From: Pristionchus mayeri
Taxonomy: Eukaryota > Nematoda > Chromadorea > Rhabditida > Neodiplogasteridae
Length of the DNA stretch: 64,000 bases
Assembly (NCBI GenBank): GCA_036245805.1
Contig: BTRK01000004.1
Location: 8,928,001-8,992,000, forward strand
Reading direction: 5' to 3'
Position 1 is the first letter of the stretch. Every line of letters begins with the position of its first letter. The position numbers and the translations under genes are program-made. The notes beneath the pieces were generated by a model. That model saw only the letters and a list, made by a program, of their open reading frames with translations. It did no database searches and had not been told where the DNA came from. Below, one piece after another: positions 23,040-33,142 of the stretch.

Positions 23040-23428
23040 TAGAGTTCCCCAGATTGGGCCATTCCGCCCAATCAGGCTTTCTCTGAGCGGTCAACTGGCC
23101 CAATTGGGCGCAAAACTGAACCAGTTGGGCCGAATACTTTGTTTGCCCAGTGGGCCGAGCATAATGGTGGTCATTTGAAACATATTTGAAAACCAATGAA
23201 ATGGAATAATGAACTTCTCATTTTGATATACTTCACTCAATCTCATTTTGATATTTTTTCTTGGAATGTGTTTCGGGTGAAATATAAAAGCACCGCCCTG
23301 GAGGAACGAGAATGAATCGGATGGGCGCCCAGACAATTCCTTTTTCGAGCTGGGCAGATTGGGCAATATTCATCACGTTCAAATAATTATTGGGCGGACT
23401 GAGCGCCGACCAATCGGGGGAACTCTAA
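23040..23428. mobile_element. inverted-terminal-repeat insertion, about 390 bp
   Basis: The termini are TAGAGTTCCCCAGATTGG on the left and the inverse CCAATCGGGGGAACTCTA on the right. Both ends contain clustered TTGGGC/GCCCAA words. TCTATAC flanks both sides (23033-23039 and 23429-23435). Copy 1 at about 11860-11875 has a single GATCTATACCCTC, the empty site. No coding capacity; a small non-autonomous DNA transposon is likely. Confidence 0.85.
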
Positions 23429-23707
23429 TCTATACCCTCCATTATCTATAACCATAAACTCCTCGCCCACTCCCCTGCCCCTACTCTTGCTGCAGCAAGA
23501 AACCCGAATCGACAACGTCGACGGACAGCCCTCTATTCTTTTCATCTCGTCCATTACTTGCATTTCCCTTTGACTAATAAATAAATAAATAATGAATGAA
23601 TGAATATGACACATTTCATGCATAAACTCTTCTTGTAGACAGTAAGCATTAATCAAAGTTCAATTTATATTTATGAATGTATTTGTCTCTGCGTGTTCTT
23701 TAAGATA

Positions 23708-24973
23708 TTAGGTTGTAACATAAGTTTTGTCGCATTTCGGAGGTTCACAATATTTCCATGAAGGATACTTCTCAAACATTATCAATGCCTGACCTCCTAG
23801 TATATGTTTGGGGTGTTCATGCACATTCAAACCATAGGGTAGAGCTGAACTGCGCACGCTGGCTATGCGAAAAATATTAATATGAACTGATTTAAATTTG
23901 GTGCAGATTTTTTTAATTCGTTTGATCAGGTGCTAGTTCGCAGAGATAAATAATGAACCAAACTTCTACAGCATGGCGATATACCCCGTCAATGCTCTTT
24001 CAAAATATACGCCAGATATGGTGCTATGTTGAGCGGAATCAAAGATATACTTCACTGAGTGTAAGGTTAGCCGCTGATTCGTAGCCAACTTGACCAACTC
24101 TTCTGAATCCAGAATTGCAACAACAGTGACTAACATAAGTGCGTTCCAATTACCACTCATGGAGGTATAATTTATCATTAAACAAGTGAGAGAAAGAACA
24201 CTACACTTGTGGGAAATTTGAATTTTTATTAATTCAATTCGCGCACAATTTTACCAAAATATGCAAGTTTAGGTGTTTCGAATTAAAGATTGTCATTCAA
24301 AAGCTATTTATTTCCAAACTTATCCCAAGTAGATACTAGTAAGGGAAGGGTTTATGGTTCGGATGGACACAACAAATCAGATATTGAACATGTGTGCGAG
24401 GTAGGAATATGAACAAAGTGCCGATTTCAGTAGTTTAATTTACATACCATCGTTCTGAATGGAGCCACTTATCTCAACAGAACCCAATCTAGCCCAAACT
24501 TTGTCTGCACACTGACCACTTTGGGTGAACTATATTCCACCACTATTTGGATCTGGATATCTACTGAGAAGAAAATTCGGCTTGCGAAAGTTTTCGCGAC
24601 CGTCACCAACCATCCACATTATACAAACTCGTCTACATTTCTAGAAGGATTTTCGTTTGTCATTATCCTTGAGTGGTTCAAAATTATGCACATATGTAGT
24701 ACTTTACGCAAATCACACAAAATCGGCATAATTTATCCTTTTCAAGAAGAGCTGATGCGTGAAAATGATTTCTAATCCTTATCTCAGTACAACTTTGTCT
24801 GACTAATGTGCCTCCTCAACTGCCTTGACAGGACTGAAGTAAAGCGCGTAAGAAAGAGTACGAAGGCCCTCACTGATGATGAATAACGAAATTGAGATTA
24901 AATTAATTCGAAGAATTTCTGAGGTTAAAATGCATAAGAGATTGGACGCGACAAAACTTATGTTACAACCTGA
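23708..24973. mobile_element. 1,266-bp mariner-like non-autonomous element, copy 1
   Basis: 26-bp terminal inverted repeats (TTAGGTTGTAACATAAGTTT then TGTCGC; right end identical except one base) flanked by TA on both sides (23706-23707 and 24974-24975). The interior is almost identical to 44438-45703, with exactly the same length. No mariner D,D34D transposase is visible. Minus-strand frames of about 70 residues (24178-23966) and a hydrophobic one near 24960-24803 are open in both copies. TIR-dependent mobilisation by a mariner transposase elsewhere is inferred. Confidence 0.9.
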
Positions 24974-25269
24974 TACATCTACAGCCCTCCGTCCTATCCC
25001 CTCTGCTCCACTGTTCTCTACCTTTTCCCGCTGTCTAGCGGCGTAATGAGCCAAACATGGAGTATAACAACCCGTTAAATTTCTCATTTATTGGCTTGTT
25101 CCTTTGTCGCACCTCAATAAAGCACTATGCAGTAATCGAGTATCGGACTATCTGATACACAAATTAGTACAACATGAATTTCTCCCCATTCTGAATTAAG
25201 AGCCCCTACACTGAGCGAGATCGAATAGATATGCATTCGCATTTCAAGTACGAAAATATTCTTACTGAT

Positions 25270-25372
25270 ACCAAAGCTACGGCTATTTTCGAGCATCAGT
25301 CTCATTTGCATCACAATATTGTTCAATGCGTTTTCCTTCATCCCAATACAATGCATCTGGGTACTATTTTCT
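25270..25372 (+). pseudogene. decayed exon of the small secreted peptide family
   Basis: The frame reads LFSSISLICITILFNAFSF, then IQCIWVLFS and TAG. This parallels the signal peptide plus the IQCIWGLFC junction of the gene at 34521. There is no in-frame ATG, and the second conserved cysteine is serine (TCT for TGT). The PEGWG exon is not found downstream. Likely an exon-1 relic. Confidence 0.45.
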
Positions 25373-25374
25373 TA

Positions 25375-25570
25375 GCTGTCCGCTGATTCAGCCACCTATC
25401 TTGGCGGGAAGGTCTCTCTCACCCTTGATCCCTCTGCCGGACTGGAACACCGAATTCGATTGGGTTGGGCTGCATGGAGCAAGCATTCTCATCTACTCGC
25501 CAGCCCCATTCTCCCCCATGAAGAAAAAGAGACGCCTCTTCGATTCCTGTGCCAATCAAAACAGCGGAAC
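25375..25570 (+). mobile_element. RTE-type LINE fragment
   Basis: Encodes DSATYLGGKVSLTLD, then LEHRIRLGWAAWSKHSHLL, the post-palm region of RTE reverse transcriptase as in the element at 28186. It is an inverted near-copy of 27180-26980. The homology extends into the flank (TTTTCTTAG.TGTC), so it is a duplic­ation of an existing insertion rather than an independent one. Confidence 0.75.
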
Positions 25571-25810
25571 CTCTAAATTGAAGACTACCAAATATATCCT
25601 CTAAATGTATTTGGAATCTCATAAGTGCGAAATTGAAGGTGAAATAATGCCCTTTTTTAATGGAACCTCTAAATTGACATGCAACCACTAATTTGATTTG
25701 AAAGCTCAATATTAAGTGGAACCTCTTAATTAATTTTTAGTACCTCTAAATTGACTTGGAACTTCTAAATTTATTTTGAACCTGTAATTTGTTTTGGAAC
25801 CTCTAAAGTC
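25570..25810. repeat. degenerate tandem array, unit about 20 bp
   Basis: Variants of GGAACCTCTAAATTGACTT recur at least eight times, with drift (GGAACTTCTAAATTTATTT, GAACCTGTAATTTGTTTTG). It begins at the end of the RTE fragment, whose last bases already read GGAACCTCTAAATTGAAG. Confidence 0.75.
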
Positions 25811-26150
25811 AAACAGAGCCGATAATCGCCATCAATTATGACATTTACGATGATACCTCGTCATTAATGAACAATCCTTGTGCAAGAGTTGTGTTTAGTT
25901 GTACGATCTTGATTTCCGCCAAACACCAAAAACCTTTAAATATAGAGATTGTTTTTTGCAAAATCGAGCAGTTTCCTAGAGATAATTGGTAGGAGAAGAA
26001 AGCAAGAGAGGAGTAAGGAACGCAAATAGGTAGAATGAGATATACCAGATATGCCTGTCAACGAATAAAATATTAGGCCGAGTCAACGAACGAGATAGTA
26101 TGCGAAATGACATTGCGGTCACGCCACTTCTAACTCTGGGAAGTTAATGC

Positions 26151-26480
26151 TGTGAACAGTGACTCTGCCTAGACGCTTTTTCTAGTCAGAGAAATCGACT
26201 AGAGGGGTCGGTCTAGTCTGAAATGAGGGGGAGACGAGCCCTCCCCCCCCTTTTTCATTTACCTCACCTCCCCTCACTGGTCATTCTCAGCGAGGTATAA
26301 AAATTGAAATTAATAGGAGGAATTGAATGCAAATTGGTCAAAAGTCAGTCAAAATGAGAGAGGAAGGGAGAGGGAAATGAGAGGGGGAGAGGGCTCATCT
26401 CCCCTCATTTCTGACTAGACCGACCCCTCCAGTCGATTTGTCTGACTGGAAAATGCGTCTAGGCAGAGACACTGTTCACA
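26151..26480. mobile_element. foldback element, about 330 bp
   Basis: Arms of roughly 105 bp: TGTGAACAGTGACTCTGCCT and AGACGC... on the left, the inverse ...GCGTCTAGGCAGAGACACTG and TTCACA on the right. The arms include a shared TAGAGGGGTCGGTCTAGT. The purine/pyrimidine-rich middle is about 120 bp. No clear target duplication was found. Confidence 0.8.
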
Positions 26481-26538
26481 TCATAAGCGGGCAGTCTTTC
26501 CCTTAATTTTTAAGACCATGAAATGTGAGAAGACAACT

Positions 26539-27166
26539 GTTATTGTTATTGTTATATTTATGTTGTTATTGTTATTGTTATGATCACATCAGGCAGTAGT
26601 GCTCAGGTGAGGATGGGGCCATATTCTTCATAGGTTGCGCTCCACCAATGGGGCCCAATCCTGAGGTCATCGCGCCATCGAGTCTTGTGATGGCCTTGAG
26701 GGCGCGCACGGTTGTAGGGCGTTCACACGGTGGTCCCATGCGTCCAGAGGTTGACTCGCATCTCGCGTAAATTCAGCGCCCATTTTGCTTTGCATTTGAG
26801 GGTCTCCTTATTCCAGTCGCGTACTCCAGTGACCTCCCGCAGTCTCTCGTTTCTCATTTGGTCCTTGAGTGTCACTGCGACCATTTTTCGCTCCATCTTC
26901 CTTAGTGTGACATCGAGACGTTCCTTGCCACTTTATCGAAGTGTCCATTGTGTGTTCGAAGTGTTCATGAAGTCTCCCGTATAGTACGTTTTATTTGACA
27001 CAGGAATCGTAGAGTCGTATCTTTGTCTTCATGGCCGAGAATGCGGCTGGAGAGTAGATGAGAATGCTTGCTCCATGCAGCCCAACCCAATTGAATTCGG
27101 TGTTCCAGTTCGGCAGAGGGATCAGGGGAGAGAGATCTTCCCCCCAAGATAGGTGGCTGAATCAGC
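26539..27166 (-). mobile_element. 5'-truncated RTE-type LINE
   Basis: On the minus strand it reads DSATYLGGK, then after decay LRKMERKMVAVTLKDQMRNE, VRDWNKETLKCKAKWALNLR and TRWRDDL, HWWSATYEEYGPIL. These are the C-terminal parts of RTE. The tail is an (AACAAT)n-like repeat. A 10-bp target duplication GAAGACAACT flanks it (26529-26538 and 27167-27176). Frameshifts and stops make it a dead copy. Confidence 0.85.
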
Positions 27167-27834
27167 GAAGACAACTAAGAAAAGTCAACTTTCTTGTACC
27201 ATAACATTTTAATTATTATCGAAAAACTCCTCACCCATATCCAGCAGGAAGAGGGCCATAGCCGGAATACATGAGGTTTTGGCAGAACAAGATGGCTTTT
27301 TAAGAACTTCTTTTTTATGTTCTCTGTCTAGTAGAGTATCAATAGAAATGGTATCATGTCTTGCGAAGATCATACATTATACTTCGCCTATTAAAAACGA
27401 TAACAAATTTGGTATAACAAATTTCTGGTGGATTCACTTTTCGGAAAGTTGGCCTAATGCAGAAATACACCTCCTGCGATGAGCATTTGGTATGTCTGAC
27501 TGATTTCCGAAATAATTGGAAGCAGCTCATCATGGCCACTTGCCCGTTCAACCGTATTCTCACGGACCGTCTTAATCCAAAGTGCAAAGTTATTCATCTA
27601 AATTCTATTATTTTTCGCTCTCTCCAAATTGGTGGTGGGAGAACGAATAAATTCCATTTCCAAGTATTTCTTGCATAATGTTTTCTGCTCAGTGTGAGCA
27701 TTGATGCATTGTTCTAAATCAAATAATCGTATAATAATAGTATTGATATTAGCTGTCGTACACCTTATCGAGAAGATTAACGTACTGCAAGGCAGCAACA
27801 CGAGTGATTTCCGTATTTTCCTTTATTTGCTAGT

Positions 27835-28066
27835 AGAGTTCGCAAGTCGGGCCGCCGTCTCTTCGTTTCCCACACTCTATCAACAATCGCTCGATCGGCA
27901 AAAGAGTTCGAGAAATGATACCACGGTCTCTTTATTTTACACACTCTCTCACCTATCGACCGGTCTAGAGAGTGTGTGAAATAAAGAGACGAAGGCCCGA
28001 ATTACGAACTCTAATCAGCCAGAGAGTGCACATAATGAAGAGAGCGTGGTATCCTTTCTCGAACTC
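27835..28066. repeat. interlocked pair of family-A palindromes
   Basis: Order of half-elements: A1 left (AGAGTTCGCAAGTCGGGCCG), A2 left (AGAGTTCGAGAAATGATACC), A1 right (AGGCCCGAATTACGAACTCT), A2 right (GTGGTATCCTTTCTCGAACT). The two hairpins therefore overlap instead of being nested or tandem. Confidence 0.8.
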
Positions 28067-28091
28067 TATTTGTTACTGACAGGCACAAGAG

Positions 28092-28185
28092 GAGCAATGG
28101 CCTGACTCTCCCCATATCACACACTCTCTCGCTGGTTAGAGGAAGCGAGAGAGCATGAGAATTGGAGAGAGTCAGACGATTGCTC
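28092..28185. repeat. family-B palindrome, RTE target
   Basis: GAGCAATGGCCTGACTCTCC is mirrored by GGAGAGAGTCAGACGATTGC. Its last 12 bases, AGACGATTGCTC, are repeated after the adjacent RTE element. Confidence 0.9.
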
Positions 28186-29089
28186 GAGGAGTCCGCCAAG
28201 GGGATACCCTCTCCCCTCGTCTCTTCAACGCAGTGCTACGATCAGCCATGGACAACATTGACTGGGAGTCAGATGGAATTAGAATCGACGGAAGGAACCT
28301 TTGCCACTTGGAGTATGCCGATGACGTGGCTCTCGTTGCCAAATCTCGACCCGAGCTGGAATGAATGCTGAAGAAGCTGATGGACGCGTGCAGCCGAGTT
28401 GGTCTCGAAGTGAATGCAAGCAAGACCAACCTCCTCACCTCCTGCACCTCTACCCGCAATCCAATAATCATCGGCAATCTGCGATTCGAATTCGTCGATA
28501 GCGCCACCTATCTCGGAGGAAGAATAGCTCTTCCCTTGGATCATTCCGACGAAATAGAACACCGGATTCGATTAGGGTGGCTGGCCTGGAGTAAGCTCTC
28601 GCACCTCCTATCTTCTCGAATTCTGTCCATCAAGATCAGGAGGAGAGTCTTCGAGAGCTGCATCACGGCTACAGTTCTCTATGGGTGTGAAGTATGGGCT
28701 CTGAGATCTAGCGAGAAGGAGAGGCTGAGAGTCACCCAGAGGAAGATGGAAAGAAAGATGCTTGGAGTCACGCTGAGGGACAGATGGAGGAATGACCGCG
28801 TGAGAGGGATTACCAAGCTGAGAGACTGGAATGAGGAAGGATTGAAACGAAAAGCGCGCTGGGCCCTCAAGATCAGAAGAATGGGAGTGGAACAGTGGAG
28901 CCGTGCGACAACTGTCTGGACTCCATTCAATAGGACTCGTCCCCCCGGAAAGCCTCGCGCGCGATGGAGAGACGACCTATCCCGAGCTATTGGCAGCCAT
29001 TGGTGGAGTGCAACTTATGAAGACTACCGACCTATCATCTTCTGAGCGTTTCCGCCTGATAAGATAAATTGATTGATTGATTGATTGAT
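28186..29089 (+). mobile_element. 5'-truncated RTE-type LINE in a palindrome
   Basis: The frame starts mid-reverse-transcriptase (RGVRQGDTLSPRLFNAVLRS), passes the catalytic LEYADDVALV and runs to IIF followed by TGA. A single in-frame TGA at 28362-28364 separates ELE from MLKKLMDACS. The C-terminal TRPPGKPRARWRDDL and HWWSATYEDYRP match the RTE pattern. The 3' end is a (TTGA)n run. The 12-bp target duplication AGACGATTGCTC (28174-28185 and 29090-29101) shows insertion at the tip of a family-B palindrome. Confidence 0.92.
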
Positions 29090-29150
29090 AGACGATTGCT
29101 CAACAAGAGCGATGAGAGATCAGTGGAATTCGAGGCGAAGCAGGCACAGG

Positions 29151-29242
29151 ATCAATGTTTCCGCTCTCGCCATACCATACACTCTCTCGCTCACACTGAT
29201 GGACGAGATAGTGTTTGATTTGGAGAGAATAAGGCCATTCAT
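29151..29242. repeat. family-B palindrome
   Basis: ATCAATGTTTCCGCTCTCGC is mirrored by GGAGAGAATAAGGCCATTCA. The core is CATACACTCTCTCGCTCAC with CGAGATAGTG. Confidence 0.75.
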
Positions 29243-29270
29243 CAAGCCAAGATGCTACCTGTAATAGGAG

Positions 29271-29361
29271 GAATCGTCTGACTCACTCCAAATCACACGC
29301 TCTCTCGTCGACCAAAGTGAGCGAAAGAGTGTATGATATGGAGAGAGCGATACAATAGCTC
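29271..29361. repeat. family-B palindrome
   Basis: GAATCGTCTGACTCACTCCA is mirrored by TGGAGAGAGCGATACAATAG. The core is CACACGCTCTCTCGTCGACC with GAGCGAAAGAGTGTATG. Confidence 0.75.
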
Positions 29362-30300
29362 TGCAATATCCACTTTGTGCAGTTCGAAATACGGCAACGC
29401 GTTTCTACACTTCAGCAATCTCTAGGTCGAGTGGAGAAACGATATAAGGAATGAACTCAATTTTCAACAAGTTGATAGCTACAGAGAGATCACCGCCACT
29501 ACAGCCTCCGCCAACGCATTAAGATAATTGCCGTTCCCACTCCATCCCAATTTCTGTTTTCTTAATCAATTATTGTCTCTCTTAAACTGGACATGACTTC
29601 GTCTTTTCTATGTGAATTCTATGAGAAGGTGTGCAATGAATTAGACAAGAACTCTGTTGTTGAACAACGGATGCACTTCGTAGTCGGATTATCACATTCA
29701 GAATGATAAGCTTCCGCGTGAGAACCAAAAATAGTGCACAGTATTTTCGCAGAAGACTTATTGATGACAATGTTGGATCATACTGCGAATATGCTAGAGA
29801 AAGGAGCTATTTTTGGTCATCACCCGGAACAGTATCTCTGGCGATGATCATCCGAAGTAGGCGCCGCTTTGACTTTCCCTAACAATTTCGCATTTTTGAT
29901 TACAATGCATATTAATTCATTGTGTTTATCCGCCATGATGAGGTGCACATGGGATAGAGGTGCAAAATAACAAGGAAATGCCACGAGGGCAAGTTAGAGT
30001 TTAGATATAGCTGGACGAATGAGCATCAAATTCGAAGATCTTTGTGAAAATTTTGGTGACTCGGTCGGGGAGGGGGGGGGGTGTGGCTTTTGGAAGGGCA
30101 GCAGTTTGAATAGTTTTAAGCAGTGCGGAATTCGAGAGGCATGGCTCACGTCACTACCACTGTGGTAGTCCACGAATTAATCATCTCGATTTCACCTGAA
30201 ATTCACCTGTTTTCAATTTCACCTGTTCTGACAATTGCAGTGGTGGATCTGTCAAGATTAGATGGCTTCGAAAGAGGCTAAACGTGTAACATGCTGGAGC

Positions 30301-30399
30301 GAGCAATGTGCTCTCTCTCTCTCCATATCGTACACTCCCTCGCTCACTCTGAGGGACGAGAAAGCGTGTGACTTGGAGAGAGTCAGACCATTCCTCGCT
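30301..30399. repeat. family-B palindrome
   Basis: GAGCAATGTGCTCTCTCTCT is mirrored by GGAGAGAGTCAGACCATTCC. It ends 13 bp from the stop codon of the srx-like gene. Confidence 0.9.
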
Positions 30400-30412
30400 G
30401 GAGCTCTCCATG

Positions 30413-32540
30413 TCAATTGCACTCACTGCCCAAAATTGTGCTCCTAATTTTGCGTCTGAAATCCCGATTGCATACGAGCACAATAGCGCTGAATTGGGAC
30501 AAAGGACGATTAATTGCATTAATTATTAGTGGCTTACCCATCCATGCCATTCACTGCGCACCAAGAAATGGATGTGAAGAGGAAAAGCTCCCACTTGTTT
30601 CTGGCGTACCTAAGACATCCGTGTTTACGAGTTTAAAATATGTTTTTATACCTCGATAAAATGAAATATGTCAGCAGTTCCGAGATGAAACAAATGCCTT
30701 GAAGAGCAGCCTGAAATTTTGAATCAAACGCATAGTTTGAAGCCAATTACTCATTGGCAGTTCCTTCCTTTTTGTTATACGAGACACATTGGCTTAGCCC
30801 CCCCCTCCCTCTTGCAAGGAGAGTGAAATATATTTTCGAATACAAAACAAATGATGTCTCACTTGATATACCAGATTTTTCTGAGCCCTTCGCCGCTCCA
30901 TGGACAGCTTGTCCGCCTAAAACACATTTTCGGTACCGATGAAATTTTTCGAGCAATGTTCTCGCTCTCTCCAAATCATACACTCTCTCGCTCAATTTGA
31001 TTGACGAGAGAGCGTGTGATTTCGAGAGAGTCAGACCATTTCTCAATTTTTCAGAGTTTACATGGTTAACGGTCATGCAATGGAGTCGAGAAATGGATGC
31101 GATGTCCAAAGTCGCAACGATTGCCACTATGATAGCATTGAGCAGGAAGTCGAAATACCTGAATCAACTGGCCTTATCTTCATACCTTTCCAAAAATTTC
31201 GACGGGTTTGGATCGAAATTCTATCGATTTTCGTATCTTTACCCCCAATTGAGAACTACCTACTGGAGAGAAAAATTTGATTTATTTGCACTGGTGATAT
31301 GCATACTTTGGTTGTTTCAAATATCGTGGTATACGTGCATCGTCAACAAATATACTCACCACAGTGTGGCACCGCATTCCTTCTCGTCGAATACAAAAAC
31401 CCACGTGCCCTCGGGCAGAAAGAAAGGGCATTCGACTGAACGTATCACTACTAATACCCAAAAACGATATGAATGAATCAGCTTACTAATCTTTGCAAGG
31501 ATAGTGATATGGATGATGCCAAGTATCCAATAAGCGACTATCAGTTTTCGAGTAGTTCCGATGCTGGAAGTTCCGAATTCAGATAATAATAATAATAATT
31601 ATTATTATTACTACTATTATTATTATAAAATAGATAAGGCGGTAAAAATGACGACAAATTGTCCAACAGAGTGAAACAGTAAAATGGAAAATGTGCCAAA
31701 TGGGTCTATTTCTCCCTCCTTAGGGTTGTAAATGACCAGTTCTAAAAATGAAAAACCTGAACAATCGTTTGTACGTCAACGGTGCACACACTGCGAGGAA
31801 TCTATTCAAAGAAATGCAAAGATGAGAGTAGCAGCAGATCTGTAACGATACAACAGCTACCGTATCCTTATTGTGACTATTATACCTCATACGCCGTCAA
31901 AATTATGTAGCCAAATTGCGCAGAGTGAGCGTACATTGTCTTGTTGTGATTAAAATCGTAATTTGTATTTACTCGAGAGAACCATTGGAACATACGTAAA
32001 GATGGTGGGCGCGAAATAGAAAGCCATGAAAAATTGATGGATGCTATCTACAACTGCCTGAAGATTGCTCTGCATTATTGTTGTACATTATCGTTTGATC
32101 AAAGGATTTGGCGCATTCCGTGTATATCTATACGGTATAGTATATCACATGATACCGACCTGGGAAAGGGTAAGGCTGCCGAAGGAATTACTCAGTGAAG
32201 GCATCGTTTTTATGAGCCTAACAACGCTCACATTGCAAGCGAGGCCGACCAAAGCCATCTGGAAATGATGAGAATGGAAGAGTTTCAAGGTTAAAACACT
32301 AGATTTCGTAAGAGTTTCATGAAAAAACACTAGATTTCGTAATTCGAGCCTTTGTCTCTTCATTTAATATACTCTTTAGACCAGTCGAACGGGGGGAGAG
32401 TGTGTAAAACTAAGATACCGTGGCATCGTTTATCGATCTCTAGAAAACACTAACAAAATACCAAAAAAAATGGGTGTCCTGACCGGGAAGAGAATCGCTC
32501 CCGCAAGCCTGTTGTCCTTGCTCATGTCGAAGTCCCCCAT
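30413..32540 (-). CDS. srx-like chemoreceptor (7-TM)
   Basis: Exons on the minus strand, ends approximate after the third: 32540-32484, 32258-32160, 32057-31996, then exons near 31930, 31835, 31560, 31430, 31170, 30890, 30700, 30590 and 30480. TM1 begins AILFP/MALVGLACNVSVV. TM2 follows SNSFGSLTLSQ, an srx hallmark. TM3 reads CYSHLCISLNRFLAVCAPLTYKR. ECL2 is CPFFLPEGTWVFVFDEKEC, and TM5 has YFDFLLNAIIVAIVATLD. TM6 is AALQGICFISELLTYFIL, and TM7 has NKWELFLFTSISWCAVNGMD, then a short tail to TGA (30413-30415). The start was chosen at MGDFDMSKDNR rather than an upstream ATG, because srx proteins have short N-termini. The exon 3/exon 4 join is out of phase as written. A family-B palindrome sits in one intron. 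Confidence 0.72.
30951..31044. repeat. family-B palindrome
   Basis: GAGCAATGTTCTCGCTCTCT is mirrored by CGAGAGAGTCAGACCATTTC, with a CATACACTCTCTCGCTC and GAGAGAGCGTGTG core. It lies in an intron of the srx-like gene. Confidence 0.9.
31582..31626. repeat. AAT/ATT microsatellite, palindromic
   Basis: (AAT)n runs directly into (ATT)n, with interspersed ACT, in an intron of the srx-like gene. Confidence 0.9.
32334..32442. repeat. degenerate family-A palindrome
   Basis: CGTAATTCGAGCCTTTGTCT with ACCAGTCGAACG and CGTTTATCGATCTCTAG. It lies in the first intron of the srx-like gene. ACACTAGATTTCGTAA occurs twice just left of it (about 32296 and 32328). Confidence 0.6.
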
Positions 32541-32699
32541 TATGCTGCTGTATACGTAGATAGGATTCAAGGACCGAGTCGGATAGAGTAAAAATACATG
32601 AGAATATGAGAGGGTTGCAAGGAAAATCGAAACCATGAAAATTTCAAGAATGGCATGCACTATAATTGAAAACAAATCAAACACGGATCAACTCAATTG

Positions 32700-33142
32700 A
32701 ATCTCACTGTGAATAACACATACGTCTCCCATCGTTCTTACTGAATTTAAACACGTGATGGGGTATATACCACGATGTGCTCATTTGCCCCTAATGCTGC
32801 GGCTTGCCATTACGCATTGATGATGAAGCGCAAACGAGATAACGAATGTGTGTTATGATCAGTTGAATGACCAAATTGTGAATAATATCACTCCATTCAC
32901 AAGAGAATCGAGCTAAAATCGCCATTCCTGGGCATGGAGCTGAAATCATGAATTGAGTTCTAACGCGTTTCGGGCACCCTGAGGCATGTCCGAGTGACCC
33001 CCGAAATATTTTTGTGCAGGGTTCATTTTGGAGCTCCTTACGTAGGGTCGGATATCGTCATCACCCACTTTGAGAGCAGTTTTCTTGAATATGGTGAAAG
33101 ATGGAGCAAAATTTACCTCTTCTTGAGCCCAACTCACTCTAT
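32700..33142. other. intergenic stretch upstream of the srx-like gene
   Basis: Presumed promoter side of the minus-strand srx-like gene. I see no coding exon. Short frames near 32946-33137 have no recognisable features. Confidence 0.35.

Noticed and set aside
23966..24178. Receptor gene captured by the 1,266-bp element
   Set aside because: The 70-codon frame has only a faint receptor-like motif and no multi-helix pattern. I keep it only as a note in the element finding.
27835..30399. CRISPR-like spaced repeats
   Set aside because: The repeats are long palindromes with irregular spacing and diverged arms, not short direct repeats with uniform spacers. The genome is eukaryotic.
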